Below are positions 17,458 through 26,602 of a stretch of DNA of 64,000 nt, in pieces. Made by a program: the position numbers and the translations under genes. Positions within the stretch are counted from its first letter, which is position 1; each line of letters opens with the position of its first letter. The notes under the pieces were generated by a model. That model saw only the letters and a list, made by a program, of their open reading frames with translations, was not told the DNA's origin and did not search any database. This DNA comes from Microbacterium sp. GCS4. Lineage in GTDB: Bacteria > Actinomycetota > Actinomycetes > Actinomycetales > Microbacteriaceae. Location of the stretch: the NCBI RefSeq assembly GCF_001262495.1, contig NZ_LGYE01000001.1, forward strand, positions 1 to 64,000, given 5' to 3'.

Positions 17458-18489
17458 ATGGTCAGCGAGCGAGGCCTCCAGGTGCTGCGCGCGATCGTGC
17501 AGGACTACGTGGAGACCCACGAGCCCGTCGGCAGCCGCTCCATCGTCGACCGCTACTCGTTCGGCGTGTCGGCTGCCACGATCCGCAACGACATGGCGCT
17601 GCTCGAGGACGAGGAGCTGATCGCGGCACCGCACACCTCTTCGGGGCGCGTGCCCACCGACAAGGGCTACCGCGTGTTCGTCGACCACCTCGCCCAGCTG
17701 CGCCCGCTCTCGGTGGCGCAGCGCTCGGCGATCGAGTCCTTCCTCACGGACCCCGCGGATCTCGACGACCTCATGGCCCGGACGGTCCGCGTGCTCACGC
17801 AGCTCACGGGTCAGGTCGCTCTCGCGCAGTACCCCTCTTTCGCCCGCGCGCAGCTCACCCACATCGAGCTCGTCGCCCTCGCCCCGAACCGCCTGCTGAT
17901 CGTGCTCGTCACGGACGCCGGCGGCGTGTCGCAGCGCATGGCGCAGCTGCCGTCCGACATCGACGAGGCCGACATGGGGCTGCTCCGGGCGCGCCTCTCA
18001 GCCCTGCTCACCGGCCGGGCCGTGAGCGATGCGGCCGAGCGGGTCCGGGCACTGCTCGACGGCGACGACCACGCGAACGACGCGGTGCTGCGCACGCTCG
18101 CGACCGTGATCGTGGAGGAGCTCGGCACCTTCCGGCAGGAGCGCCTGGTGATGGCGGGCGCGGCGACGCTCGCACGTCGTGAGCACGACTTCCGCGGCAG
18201 CATCCATCCGCTCCTGGAGGCGATCGAGGAGCAGGTGACCCTCATCCGCCTCATGAGCGAGATGGAGACCGACGCGCACGGTCTCGCGGCGAGCATCGGC
18301 GCTGAGAACGCGTCGTTCGGTCTCGACGAGGCGTCGATCGTCGCGAGCAACTACGCCGCGCGCAGCGGTACGGCGCGCGTCGGGGTCATGGGGCCGACGC
18401 GCATGGACTATCCGAGCAACCTCGCGGCGGCACGGGCCGTGGCCCGCTACCTGTCGCGGATGCTCGACGAGGACGAGGTGTCCCGCTGA
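17458..18489 (+). CDS. hrcA: Heat-inducible transcription repressor HrcA
   Basis: HrcA represses heat-shock genes by binding CIRCE. The 343-residue protein begins [20 protein letters not shown] with a winged-helix N-terminal domain ([19 protein letters not shown], then [14 protein letters not shown]) and continues with the GAF-like HrcA domain. The ATG at 17458 is chosen for its match to the family N-terminus and the purine-rich AGGGGAG about six bases upstream. The CIRCE element at 17386-17412 lies in its own leader. dnaJ follows 37 bases downstream, the usual hrcA-dnaJ arrangement of actinobacteria. Confidence 0.96.
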   Translation: MVSERGLQVLRAIVQDYVETHEPVGSRSIVDRYSFGVSAATIRNDMALLEDEELIAAPHTSSGRVPTDKGYRVFVDHLAQLRPLSVAQRSAIESFLTDPADLDDLMARTVRVLTQLTGQVALAQYPSFARAQLTHIELVALAPNRLLIVLVTDAGGVSQRMAQLPSDIDEADMGLLRARLSALLTGRAVSDAAERVRALLDGDDHANDAVLRTLATVIVEELGTFRQERLVMAGAATLARREHDFRGSIHPLLEAIEEQVTLIRLMSEMETDAHGLAASIGAENASFGLDEASIVASNYAARSGTARVGVMGPTRMDYPSNLAAARAVARYLSRMLDEDEVSR

Positions 18490-18526
18490 CGCGGACGCCC
18501 AGAGAACACACGCAGAAGGGCCATTT

Positions 18527-19642
18527 GTGGCGGACCACTACGAGGTACTGGGCGTCTCCCGCGACGCCTCCACCGACGAGATCAAGAAGGCGTACCGGCG
18601 ACTCGCCCGGCAGCTGCACCCGGATGTGAACCCGGGTGAGGAGGCTGCCGAGAAGTTCAAGCTCGTGACGCATGCCTACGACGTGCTGAGCGATGACGAC
18701 TCGCGCCGCCGCTACGACATGGGCGGCGGTGACGGCGCGTCGGGCAACTTCCAGGGCTTCGGCGGCTTCGGGGACATCTTCGAGACGTTCTTCGGCGCGG
18801 CCCAGGGCGGCGGACGCGGGGCCAGGCCCCGGTCGCGACGGGAGCGCGGACAGGATGCTCTCGTGCGCGTCACGCTCGACCTCGGGGATGTCGTCTTCGG
18901 CGCGCACCGCGACATCGAGGTCGACACGGCCGTGCTGTGCGAGACCTGCAACGGCTCCTGCTGCCAGGAGGGCACCTCGCCCGTCACCTGCGACATCTGC
19001 GGCGGCTCCGGGCACGTCCAGCGCCAGGTGCGCAGCCTCCTCGGCAACGTCGTCACCTCGCAGCCGTGCGGCACGTGCGAGGGCTACGGCACGACCATCC
19101 CGTACCCGTGCGGCACGTGCGGCGGCCAGGGCCGTGTGCGATCGCGTCGCACCGTGTCGCTGGACATCCCCGCGGGGGTCGAGACGGGTCTTCGTCTGCA
19201 GCTCCCCGGATCGGGCGAGGTCGGCAAGGCGGGCGGCCCGAACGGCGACCTGTACGTCGAGGTCACGGTGAACCCGCATCCCGCGTTCAGCCGCGACGGC
19301 GACGACCTGCTCGCGACGCTCGAGGTCGCGATGACCGATGCGATCCTCGGCACTGAGACGAAGATCCAGGGGCTGGACGGCGAGGTCGACCTCGAGATCC
19401 GGGCGGGAGTGCAGTCCGGCGACGTGCTCACGATCAAGGGTCGGGGGATCACCCCGCTGCGCGGCACCCAGCGCGGCGACCTGCGGGTCGGCGTGCAGGT
19501 TCTGACGCCGACGAAGATCGACTCCGCGCAGCGCGCGCTGATCGAGGACTTCGCGAAGAAGACCAAGGCGCCGGCTCCGCAGCTCGCCCAGTTCCAGCAG
19601 GGACTGTTCTCGAAGCTCCGCGACCGGTTCCGCTCGCACTGA
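18527..19642 (+). CDS. dnaJ: Chaperone protein DnaJ
   Basis: DnaJ stimulates the ATPase of DnaK and hands it unfolded substrates. The 371-residue protein has the J domain with HPD at residues 31-33, a Gly/Phe-rich linker ([16 protein letters not shown]), a four-repeat zinc-binding region ([32 protein letters not shown]) and the C-terminal substrate-binding domains. The first zinc repeat has Cys where Gly is usual. The start is GTG, with AGAAGGG six bases upstream. It is the second gene of the HrcA-controlled unit, so it is probably the DnaJ2-type copy rather than the one next to dnaK. Confidence 0.96.
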   Translation: MADHYEVLGVSRDASTDEIKKAYRRLARQLHPDVNPGEEAAEKFKLVTHAYDVLSDDDSRRRYDMGGGDGASGNFQGFGGFGDIFETFFGAAQGGGRGARPRSRRERGQDALVRVTLDLGDVVFGAHRDIEVDTAVLCETCNGSCCQEGTSPVTCDICGGSGHVQRQVRSLLGNVVTSQPCGTCEGYGTTIPYPCGTCGGQGRVRSRRTVSLDIPAGVETGLRLQLPGSGEVGKAGGPNGDLYVEVTVNPHPAFSRDGDDLLATLEVAMTDAILGTETKIQGLDGEVDLEIRAGVQSGDVLTIKGRGITPLRGTQRGDLRVGVQVLTPTKIDSAQRALIEDFAKKTKAPAPQLAQFQQGLFSKLRDRFRSH

Positions 19643-19655
19643 CCCGAAGGACGCC

Positions 19656-20384
19656 GTGGCCCTGCATTTCCTCGTCGAGACGTCCTCGGACGCCGTCGCC
19701 GGCGACCTCGTGTCGCTGACCGGTGCCGAGGCCAAGCACGCTGCCGTCGTGCGTCGCCTCCGTGTCGGCGAAGCGGTCACCGTCGGCGACGGTTCCGGGG
19801 TCTGGCTGACCGCGACGGCGGAGCACGTGTCGCCGTCGCTCGTCGACGTCCGGGTGTCGGACAGGCGGGTCGACCCGGCGCCGAGTCCGCGGCTCGTGCT
19901 CGTTCAGGCCCTCGCGAAAGGCGACCGCGACGAGCTCGCCGTGCAGGCCGCGTGCGAGCTCGGCGTGGACGAGATCGTGCCCTGGCAGGCGAGCCGCAGC
20001 GTGTCGCGCTGGGAGGGCCCGAAAGCCGTCAAGGGGCGGGAGCGCTGGGCGACCATCGTCCGCGAGGCGGCCAAGCAGGCCCACCGGTCCTGGGTACCCG
20101 AGGTCGCGGCTCCGGCATCCACCAAGGATCTCGCTGCCCGCGCGGCCACGCAGCGCGTGCTGCTGCTCGATCCGACTGCTCCTGACCGGTTGTCCGCGCT
20201 CGTGCCGGACGGACGCGACATCGTGCTCGTCGTCGGCCCGGAGGGCGGGATCGCGGATGCCGAGATCGAGGCGCTCGTCGCGGCGGGAGCGGAGCGCGTC
20301 CTGCTGGGCGACACCGTTCTGCGGACCTCGACCGCCGGGCCCGCCGCCGTCGCCGTGCTCTCGACCGCGCTGGGGCGCTGGTGA
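19656..20384 (+). CDS. rsmE: 16S rRNA (uracil1498-N3)-methyltransferase
   Basis: RsmE methylates U1498 of 16S rRNA in the 30S subunit. The 242-residue protein has an N-terminal PUA-like region (LTGAEAKHAAVVRRLRVGE) and the SPOUT methyltransferase knot with VVGPEGGI and LGDTVLRTSTAGPAA, which form the SAM-binding deep trefoil knot. The start is GTG, preceded by AAGGA. It follows dnaJ by 13 bases, the standard position of rsmE, and is probably part of the same transcript. Confidence 0.95.
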   Translation: MALHFLVETSSDAVAGDLVSLTGAEAKHAAVVRRLRVGEAVTVGDGSGVWLTATAEHVSPSLVDVRVSDRRVDPAPSPRLVLVQALAKGDRDELAVQAACELGVDEIVPWQASRSVSRWEGPKAVKGRERWATIVREAAKQAHRSWVPEVAAPASTKDLAARAATQRVLLLDPTAPDRLSALVPDGRDIVLVVGPEGGIADAEIEALVAAGAERVLLGDTVLRTSTAGPAAVAVLSTALGRW

Positions 20385-20416
20385 CGGCTCTCCCGGCCCG
20401 GTCGGTGGACGATCGG

Positions 20417-20422
20417 TAGACT
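20417..20422 (+). promoter_or_regulatory. -10 hexamer of a leaderless promoter for the HIT gene
   Basis: TAGACT is followed by exactly six bases and then the ATG at 20429. This suggests an internal promoter giving the HIT-phoH-ybeY part of the cluster its own leaderless start, independent of HrcA. Confidence 0.5.
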
Positions 20423-20428
20423 GGCAGC

Positions 20429-20776
20429 ATGTCCGAACCCTCGATCTTCACGCGCATCCTCGACGGCGTCATCCCGGGTGAGATCCTGCTGGACACCGGC
20501 CGGGTGTTCGCGATCCGGGACATCGATCCGCAGGCGCCGCTGCATGCGCTCGTGATCCCCAAGACCGCGGAGTACCGCGACGTCACGGAGCTCGCCGCCG
20601 GCGACCCCGGTCTCCTGGCCGAGATGGTCGCCGCCGCGAAGCAGCTCGCGACCGAGCACGCCAACGGCGAGTACCGCCTGATCTTCAACAACGGCGCGAG
20701 CGCCGCCCAATCCGTCTTCCACGTGCACGCCCATGTGCTCGGCAACATCGAGGAGAACAAGCTCGTTGGCTTCTGA
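20429..20776 (+). CDS. HIT domain (histidine triad) protein
   Basis: This 115-residue protein is a histidine-triad nucleotide-binding protein of the HinT group. The triad HVHAHV places histidines at residues 98, 100 and 102. Such proteins hydrolyse AMP-lysine or AMP-amide type phosphoramidates; the physiological substrate is usually unknown. Length and sequence are complete. The stop overlaps the likely TTG start of phoH, so phoH is translationally coupled to it. Confidence 0.92.
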   Translation: MSEPSIFTRILDGVIPGEILLDTGRVFAIRDIDPQAPLHALVIPKTAEYRDVTELAAGDPGLLAEMVAAAKQLATEHANGEYRLIFNNGASAAQSVFHVHAHVLGNIEENKLVGF

Positions 20777-21863
20777 CCACGACAACACACCCACCGACGG
20801 CGACGTCACCGAGCGGTTCTATGCCGACGGCGTCGCGATGGTGCAGCTGCTCGGTCCGCAGGATCGCCTGCTCCGGATGCTCGAGAAGGAGCACCCGGAC
20901 GTCCAGGTGCTCGTGCGCGGCAACGAGATCACGCTCAGCGGCGCGGCGGATGCCGTGGCGCGGGCGAAGAACCTCGTCGACGAGCTGCTCACCATGACGA
21001 AGGCCGGGCACGACCTCGCTCCGAGCGACGTGTCCAGCTCTGCGCGGATGCTGCGCGCCGACGGCGGACCGCGGCCGAGCGAGGTGCTCGGCGAGGCGAT
21101 CCTGTCGACCCGCGGCAAGGTCATCCGACCCAAGACGCTCGGGCAGAAGGAGTACGTCGACGCGATCGAGGAGAACACGATCGTGTTCGGCATCGGTCCC
21201 GCCGGTACCGGAAAGACCTACCTTGCGATGGCCAAGGCCGTCCAGGCGCTGCAGCGCAAGGAGGTCACCCGGATCATCCTCACGCGGCCCGCCGTGGAGG
21301 CGGGGGAGCGTCTGGGGTTCCTCCCCGGCACGTTGACCGACAAGATCGACCCGTACCTGCGACCGCTGTACGACGCGCTGAACGAGATGATGGACCCCGA
21401 GATCGTGCCGCGCCTGATGGCCACCGGCACGATCGAGGTGGCACCGCTGGCGTACATGCGCGGTCGGACGCTCAACGACTCCTTCGTCGTGCTCGACGAG
21501 GCGCAGAACACGACGCCCGAGCAGATGAAGATGTTCCTGACGCGTCTGGGCTTCGGAACGCGCATGGTGGTCACCGGCGACATCACGCAGGTCGACCTGC
21601 CGCAGGGGGCGTCGGGCCTGCGACTCGTCACGCGCGTGCTCGACGGCATCGACGACATCCACTTCTCCCGTCTCACGAGCGACGACGTCGTGCGCCATTC
21701 GCTCGTCGGCCGCATCGTCGACGCGTACAGCGAGTACGACGAGCGCCGCACGGCGCAGCGGCACGAGCGGGAGCAGGCGGCCGAGTTCGCCAACCGCGCC
21801 GAGCGCCGTGGCGCTCAGCGACCCGGACCTCGAGACCGGATGCCGAAGCGAGGCCTCTCCTGA
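20766..21863 (+). CDS. phoH: PhoH family protein (P-loop ATPase, RNA-metabolism related)
   Basis: PhoH-like proteins are cytoplasmic P-loop NTPases linked to RNA metabolism; their gene commonly precedes ybeY. This one is about 365 residues with an N-terminal KH-like region (QVLVRGNEITLSGAADAV) and Walker A GPAGTGKT, Walker B VVLDEAQN. No ATG or GTG start fits the family N-terminus; TTG at 20766 is chosen because AGGAGA lies about nine bases upstream, inside the HIT gene. Its stop at 21861-21863 overlaps the ATG of a tiny reading frame that leads into ybeY. Confidence 0.9.
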   Translation: MASDHDNTPTDGDVTERFYADGVAMVQLLGPQDRLLRMLEKEHPDVQVLVRGNEITLSGAADAVARAKNLVDELLTMTKAGHDLAPSDVSSSARMLRADGGPRPSEVLGEAILSTRGKVIRPKTLGQKEYVDAIEENTIVFGIGPAGTGKTYLAMAKAVQALQRKEVTRIILTRPAVEAGERLGFLPGTLTDKIDPYLRPLYDALNEMMDPEIVPRLMATGTIEVAPLAYMRGRTLNDSFVVLDEAQNTTPEQMKMFLTRLGFGTRMVVTGDITQVDLPQGASGLRLVTRVLDGIDDIHFSRLTSDDVVRHSLVGRIVDAYSEYDERRTAQRHEREQAAEFANRAERRGAQRPGPRDRMPKRGLS

Positions 21864-21899
21864 TGAAACGACCCCAGGTCCTGATGAAACGAGCCCACT
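21858..21899 (+). repeat. Tandem 21-base repeat spanning the phoH stop and the leader of ybeY
   Basis: Two consecutive 21-base units begin with the identical 14 bases TCCTGATGAAACGA (21858-21871 and 21879-21892) and differ at only three of 21 positions. The first unit contains the phoH stop. The second duplicates that junction. Confidence 0.8.
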
Positions 21900-21904
21900 C
21901 ATGA
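21863..21904 (+). CDS. 13-codon mini-ORF linking phoH to ybeY
   Basis: An open frame encoding MKRPQVLMKRAHS starts with an ATG overlapping the phoH stop by one base (TGATG) and ends with a TGA overlapping the ybeY ATG by four bases (ATGA). ybeY itself has no Shine-Dalgarno sequence. The arrangement looks like a translational relay that lets ribosomes leaving phoH reach ybeY. The peptide itself probably has no function, and its translation is inferred, not shown. Confidence 0.4.
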   Translation: MKRPQVLMKRAHS

Positions 21905-22359
21905 TCGAGATCAACAACGAGTCGGTCATCGACGTCGACGAGACGGTGCTGCAGCGACTCACCGACTTCAACCTCGCCCAGCTCCATGTGAGCCCGGACG
22001 CCGAGGTGGCGATCGTGCTCGTCGACGAGGGCGCGATGGAGGCTCTGCACGTGCAGTGGATGGATGAGCCGGGACCCACCGACGTCCTGAGCTTCCCCAT
22101 GGACGAGCTCCGCCCCGGCACGGAGGACCGGCCCACGGCACCGGGACTGCTCGGCGACATCGTGCTCTGCCCGCAGGTGGCCGAGACGCAGGCGCAGGCC
22201 GCAGGGCACACCCTGATGGACGAGCTGATCCTGCTCACGACCCACGGGCTGCTGCATCTCCTCGGCTTCGACCACGCCGAGCCCGACGAGGAGCGTGAGA
22301 TGTTCGGCCTGCAGAAGGAGCTCATCCAAGGCTTCGCGGCGGCCGAACGTCGGCGATGA
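21901..22359 (+). CDS. ybeY: Endoribonuclease YbeY (rRNA maturation factor)
   Basis: YbeY is a metal-dependent endoribonuclease needed for 16S rRNA 3' end maturation and ribosome quality control. The 152-residue protein carries the zinc motif THGLLHLLGFDH, the family H-G-x-L-H-L-x-G-x-D-H signature. The ATG at 21901 gives the normal N-terminus (MIEINNES); no ribosome-binding site precedes it, so it probably depends on coupling to upstream translation. The stop overlaps the next gene by four bases. Confidence 0.94.
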   Translation: MIEINNESVIDVDETVLQRLTDFNLAQLHVSPDAEVAIVLVDEGAMEALHVQWMDEPGPTDVLSFPMDELRPGTEDRPTAPGLLGDIVLCPQVAETQAQAAGHTLMDELILLTTHGLLHLLGFDHAEPDEEREMFGLQKELIQGFAAAERRR

Positions 22360-23648
22360 CCGCGGGTCTCCTGCTGGCGGGCGCCGTCCTGCTGGTCGCC
22401 TTCGGCGGCCTCATGGCGGCGATCGACGCCGCTTTCGGCGTCACCTCGCGCTCCGACATCGAGGAGATGTCCGCAGAGGGCCGCAACGCGCCTCAGCTCG
22501 CCCGCATCGCCGCCGACCCCGACGCGCACGTCAACTCGGTCGCCTTCATCCGCGTGCTCGCCGAAGTCACGGCCGCCGTGCTCGTCACGGTCGCGTTCAC
22601 GATCCTGATCGAGAACAACTGGCTCGCGATGCTCGCGGCCGCGGTGCTCATGACCGGAATCACCTTCGTGCTCGTGGGGGCGAGTCCGCGGTCCTTCGGA
22701 CGTCACCATGCCGACGGCATCCTCCGGGCCAACGCGCCCGTCGTGCGCGGCCTGCGCATCATCCTCGGCCCGCTCGCGCAGGGGCTCGTCCTGCTCGGCA
22801 ACAAGGTGACCCCCGGCACGGGCCGCAGCTCGTTCACATCCGAGGAGCAGCTGCTCAGCATGGTCGACGAGGCCGCATCGAACGACCTCATCGAGGCCGA
22901 CGACCGCGACCTCATCCACTCGGTCTTCGACTTCACCGACCAGTTCGTGCGCGCGGTGATGGTGCCGCGCACCGAGCTGGTGACAGTCGACGCCACGGCG
23001 ACGACGGACGAGGCGATGACGCTGTTCCTGCAGCGCGGGGTCTCGCGTATGCCGGTGGTCGACGACGAGGCCGACGACGTCGTGGGGGTGCTCTACCTCA
23101 AAGACCTGGTGCAGTTCGCGTACCGCGACGACAACGCCTGGCGCGCGGCATCCATCCGTCCGATCTCGAGGCCGGCGACCTTCGTGCCCGAGTCCATGCG
23201 CGCCGAGACGCTGCTGCAGCAGATGAAGCGCGACGCGGTGCACGTGTGCCTGGTCATCGACGAGCACGGCGGGATCTCGGGCCTGGTCACGCTCGAGGAC
23301 CTCATCGAGGAGCTCGTGGGCGAGATCGCCGACGAGTACGATCAGGTCTCGACGGAGGTCGTCGAGCTCGGCGAGGGAAAATTCCGCGTCAGCTCGCGAC
23401 TGTCGTTGGAGGACGTGGGGGACCTGTTCGGTCTCGAGCTCGAGGACGAGGACGTCGATTCGATCGGCGGGCTCCTCGGGAAGACCCTCGGCCAGGTGCC
23501 GCAGCCGGGGGCCACAGCCACTGTCCACGGCCTCGCCCTCACTGGAGGAGCGTCCCGAGGACGCGGACGAGGGATCGCGACGGTGTTCGTCGAGAGGGCG
23601 GCACCGGAGCAGACAGCAGACCACGACAGGGAGCGGAACGATGACTGA
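22356..23648 (+). CDS. Hemolysin/CorC-type membrane protein with CBS domains
   Basis: This 430-residue protein has an N-terminal DUF21 (CNNM) transmembrane region of about four helices, a central CBS pair (VPRTELVTVDATATTDEAM and VCLVIDEHGGISGLVT) and a C-terminal CorC_HlyC domain. Relatives are involved in magnesium or cobalt efflux or tolerance; older annotation calls them hemolysins. It is a constant member of the phoH-ybeY-era cluster. It overlaps ybeY by four bases and era by eight. Confidence 0.9.
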   Translation: MTAGLLLAGAVLLVAFGGLMAAIDAAFGVTSRSDIEEMSAEGRNAPQLARIAADPDAHVNSVAFIRVLAEVTAAVLVTVAFTILIENNWLAMLAAAVLMTGITFVLVGASPRSFGRHHADGILRANAPVVRGLRIILGPLAQGLVLLGNKVTPGTGRSSFTSEEQLLSMVDEAASNDLIEADDRDLIHSVFDFTDQFVRAVMVPRTELVTVDATATTDEAMTLFLQRGVSRMPVVDDEADDVVGVLYLKDLVQFAYRDDNAWRAASIRPISRPATFVPESMRAETLLQQMKRDAVHVCLVIDEHGGISGLVTLEDLIEELVGEIADEYDQVSTEVVELGEGKFRVSSRLSLEDVGDLFGLELEDEDVDSIGGLLGKTLGQVPQPGATATVHGLALTGGASRGRGRGIATVFVERAAPEQTADHDRERNDD

Positions 23649-24537
23649 GAACACGCGGAGCGGCTTCGTGACCTTCGTCGGACGGCCGAACGTCGGCAAG
23701 TCCACCCTGACGAACGCCCTGGTCGGCGAGAAGATCGCCATCACGAGCGAGAAGCCGCAGACGACTCGTCGGGCGATCCGCGGGATCGTCAACCGCCCGG
23801 ACGGTCAGCTCGTGATCGTCGACACCCCCGGGATCCACAAGCCGCGCACGCTGCTCGGCGAGCGTCTGAACGACCTGGTGGAGCAGGTGCTGGGCGACGT
23901 CGACGTGATCGGATTCTGCGTGCCCGCGACCGAGAAAGTCGGCCCCGGCGACCGACGGATCGCCGCGTCGCTCGACGGCTACCCCCGAGCGAAGAAGATC
24001 GCGATCGTGACGAAGACGGATGCCGCGTCGCGCGACGAGATCACGGAGCGCCTCATGGAAGCGGATGCGCTGCGCGAGGACTGGGCCGCGGTGATCCCGT
24101 TGTCCGCCCTGACCCGCGACCAGCTCGAGGTGCTCACGGACGAGATCCTCACGCTGATGCCGAAAGGCCCCGCTCTGTACCCGGACGACGTGAAGACCGA
24201 CGAGTCCGTGGAGGACCGCATCGCCGAGATGATCCGCGAGGCGGCGCTGCACGGGGTGCGCGATGAGCTGCCGCACTCGATCGCCGTGGTCGTCGACGAC
24301 ATCGCCCCCCGCGAGGACAGCGACCTCACCGACGTGCACGCCTCGATCGTCGTCGAGCGCGACAGTCAGAAGGCGATCATCATCGGACACAAGGGCAGTC
24401 GCCTGCGCGACGTCGGAGCCCGAGCGCGTTCAGGCATCGAGGAGCTCCTCGGCACCCGCGTGTTCCTCGGACTCCACGTGAAGGTCGCGAAGGAGTGGCA
24501 GCGCGACCCCAAGCAGCTCGGGCGTCTGGGGTTCTGA
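23641..24537 (+). CDS. era: GTPase Era
   Basis: Era is an essential-type GTPase that binds the 3' end of 16S rRNA during 30S assembly. The 298-residue protein has G1 GRPNVGKS (residues 14-21), G3 DTPGIH, G4 in the form TKTD rather than NKxD, and a C-terminal KH domain with the IIIGHKGSRLRDVGARAR loop. The start overlaps the preceding gene by eight bases. Confidence 0.96.
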   Translation: MTENTRSGFVTFVGRPNVGKSTLTNALVGEKIAITSEKPQTTRRAIRGIVNRPDGQLVIVDTPGIHKPRTLLGERLNDLVEQVLGDVDVIGFCVPATEKVGPGDRRIAASLDGYPRAKKIAIVTKTDAASRDEITERLMEADALREDWAAVIPLSALTRDQLEVLTDEILTLMPKGPALYPDDVKTDESVEDRIAEMIREAALHGVRDELPHSIAVVVDDIAPREDSDLTDVHASIVVERDSQKAIIIGHKGSRLRDVGARARSGIEELLGTRVFLGLHVKVAKEWQRDPKQLGRLGF

Positions 24538-24541
24538 ACCG

Positions 24542-25480
24542 ATGCGCGCGCGGCAGTGGATCGCACCCACCGAGGGAACGCCGGAGACCTGGCGACTCGT
24601 CGAAGTCGAGGTGCCGGATCCCGGTGTCGGCGAGATCACGGTGCGGGTCCGGGCCGCGGGGGTGAACCCTGCGGATGCCAAGCACGTCGCGAACTCTCGT
24701 CCGGGCGTGAGCTTTCCCGTCCCGATCGGCTACGAGATCTCCGGCGAGGTCGTCGCGGTCGGCCCCGACACGCGCATCGGTTCCGGCGACGTCGCGATCG
24801 GCGACGAGGTCCTCGCGTTCCGGGTGCAGGGCGGCTACGCGACCGCGCTGACGTTTCCCGCGGAGAAGGCGTTCCACAAGCCCGATGCGCTGAGCCACGC
24901 CGAAGCGGCGAACCTTCTGCTTGCCGGCACGACGGCAGCCGAGATGCTCGCGGTCACGGGTGCATCCTCGGGGGAGACGATCCTGCTGCACGGCGCCTCC
25001 GGAGCGGTCGGCGTGAGCGTGCTGCAGCAGGCGGCGCTGCGCGGCATCCGTGTGATCGGCACGGCCAGCGAGGAGCGAGCCGAGGTCGTGCGCGAGTACG
25101 GCGGCGTGCCGGTGCGCTACGGCGCGGGACTCGTCGAGCGTGTCGAGCAGATCGCGGGCGGGTCGATCGCCGCCGCTCTGGATGCTGTCGGCACGGATGA
25201 AGCGGTCGATGCGTCGCTCGCCCTTGTGGCGGATCGCCGACGTATCGTGACGATCGCCGCCTTCGGACGAGCGTCTGCCGACGGCATCCTCGCGATCGCC
25301 GGATCCATGCCCGACAGCGCGCGATTCCGCGACGGCATCCGCGGCGAGCTCGTGGAATCGGCCGCGCGCGGTGATCTCGTGGTGCCCATGGCGCGCACGT
25401 TCCCGCTGGAAGAGGCGCCCGCGGCGCTCGACCTCGTGCTCGGCGGGCATCCCGGCGGCAAGGTCGCGCTGATCCCCTGA
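24542..25480 (+). CDS. NADP-dependent quinone oxidoreductase-like alcohol dehydrogenase
   Basis: This 312-residue protein is a medium-chain dehydrogenase/reductase of the quinone oxidoreductase group. It has the GroES-like N-terminal domain (VRAAGVNPADAKH, GYEISGEVVAVG) and a Rossmann domain with LHGASGAVGVSVLQQA. It lacks the catalytic zinc cysteine/histidine set, as expected for quinone reductases. The substrate is unknown. It begins four bases after the era stop but is probably an accessory gene. Confidence 0.85.
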   Translation: MRARQWIAPTEGTPETWRLVEVEVPDPGVGEITVRVRAAGVNPADAKHVANSRPGVSFPVPIGYEISGEVVAVGPDTRIGSGDVAIGDEVLAFRVQGGYATALTFPAEKAFHKPDALSHAEAANLLLAGTTAAEMLAVTGASSGETILLHGASGAVGVSVLQQAALRGIRVIGTASEERAEVVREYGGVPVRYGAGLVERVEQIAGGSIAAALDAVGTDEAVDASLALVADRRRIVTIAAFGRASADGILAIAGSMPDSARFRDGIRGELVESAARGDLVVPMARTFPLEEAPAALDLVLGGHPGGKVALIP

Positions 25481-25481
25481 A

Positions 25482-25847
25482 CTACGGACCGTTCTCGATC
25501 AGGTTCAGCTGCGTCCCGTCGGGGTCGATGAGGAATCCTGCGCGCTGCCCCCAGGGCTGATCTCGTACGGGGTGCAGTCGGGGACGGCCCACGGTCTTCT
25601 CGGCGACCCCGGTCGCACTGATCTGCCGATACAGCTCGTCGACATCGTCGACACGCACACTGCACATGGCGTCGCTCTCCTCGGGCACGAGGTCCGGGAA
25701 CTCGAAGAACTCCAGCACGAGTTCTCCCCGCCGCAGGATCAGCCACCCCTCGTCCCGGTATACCTGCGCGAACCCGAATCCGCCGTAGAAGGCGATCGTC
25801 ACCTCGAAGTCACGGGACGGGAGATTCGGCACCGCGTGATCGGTCAT
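25482..25847 (-). CDS. VOC (glyoxalase/bleomycin-resistance type) family protein
   Basis: This 121-residue single-domain protein has the vicinal-oxygen-chelate fold pattern: VPNLPSRDFEVTIAFYGGFG at the N-terminus and WGQRAGFLIDPDGTQLNLIE at the C-terminus. Closest in look to the bleomycin-resistance-like dimer subgroup; the function could be binding or isomerisation of a small molecule. TATGCT on the minus strand (25854-25859) lies exactly six bases before the ATG, suggesting a leaderless mRNA. Confidence 0.85.
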   Translation of the reverse strand: MTDHAVPNLPSRDFEVTIAFYGGFGFAQVYRDEGWLILRRGELVLEFFEFPDLVPEESDAMCSVRVDDVDELYRQISATGVAEKTVGRPRLHPVRDQPWGQRAGFLIDPDGTQLNLIENGP

Positions 25848-25887
25848 GCCGGAAGCATAGTCAGCCGGCCCTCTGCTTCCGTACGCC

Positions 25888-26526
25888 TCAGTCGACCTCG
25901 CGCAGCGCGGAGGTGACGATCACGACGTCGTCCCCGTAGACGCTGTCGATGGCATCCTGCAGCGTGCCGTCGTCCCAGACGACCTGAGACCAGACATACC
26001 CGCGGTTGGTGAAGATCGCGGAGACCCTGTCGCCGAGTGCCGTCGAGAGCTCGTCCTGGATGCGAGTCAGGTCGTCTGCCGGCGTCGAACCATCCACACC
26101 GCCGGTCGGATCCTCGGGGGCGACAGGGTCGAACAGAGCGAGCATGATCGGCGGTTCCGTCACGGTGAGATGCTCTCCGTCGTACATGCCGTAGACGGCA
26201 TAGAATCCCCATGTCGTGTCGCCGCTGCGCTCGTACCCGTCGACGCCGTCCCAGATCCAGCCGACGAGGGGGAGGCCCGCGCACTGCGGCGGATACGACT
26301 CCATGATGGCACCGTCGCACAACCGCGCCTCGCCCGCGTCGTCGATCACCATGCCCACGCCGATCACTCGTCCGTCGGGCGGAGCCACATCGACCTCTCC
26401 CAGGGTGGGCGTGGAGGTGCTCGTCGGTGCGGGTGACGAGCCGGGTCCGGTCGCGCACGCCGACAGGACGAGGAGACCTGCCGTCAGACCGGCGGCGAAA
26501 GACGTGCGACGCTGCAGGGTGCTCAT
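25888..26526 (-). CDS. Predicted lipoprotein, unknown function
   Basis: This 212-residue protein has a clear lipoprotein signal: basic start MSTLQRRTSF, hydrophobic core and lipobox LSAC with Cys24, followed by a Ser/Thr/Pro linker. The mature part is acidic and contains three or four cysteines but no motif I recognise. It would be attached to the outer membrane face. It is transcribed divergently from the leu leader and leuA. Confidence 0.75.
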   Translation of the reverse strand: MSTLQRRTSFAAGLTAGLLVLSACATGPGSSPAPTSTSTPTLGEVDVAPPDGRVIGVGMVIDDAGEARLCDGAIMESYPPQCAGLPLVGWIWDGVDGYERSGDTTWGFYAVYGMYDGEHLTVTEPPIMLALFDPVAPEDPTGGVDGSTPADDLTRIQDELSTALGDRVSAIFTNRGYVWSQVVWDDGTLQDAIDSVYGDDVVIVTSALREVD

Positions 26527-26590
26527 GACAGAGAGTGTCGGAGCCCCGCCGATCGTCTCAGATCCGGTCGAACCGCTCCGAGCATCCTGC

Positions 26591-26596
26591 TACCAT
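26591..26596 (+). promoter_or_regulatory. -10 hexamer of the leuA promoter
   Basis: TACCAT is followed by six bases and then the ATG of the leu leader peptide, so the leader peptide codon may be the very start of the mRNA. TCGAAC at 26568-26573 with 17-base spacing is a weak -35 candidate. Confidence 0.5.
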
Positions 26597-26602
26597 GGCC
26601 GC

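Noticed and set aside
20685..23792. Minus-strand open frame of over 1000 codons opposite phoH-ybeY-corC
   Set aside because: It lies exactly opposite well-identified genes, has the Arg/Asp/His-rich composition of antisense frames in GC-rich DNA, and no recognisable domain.
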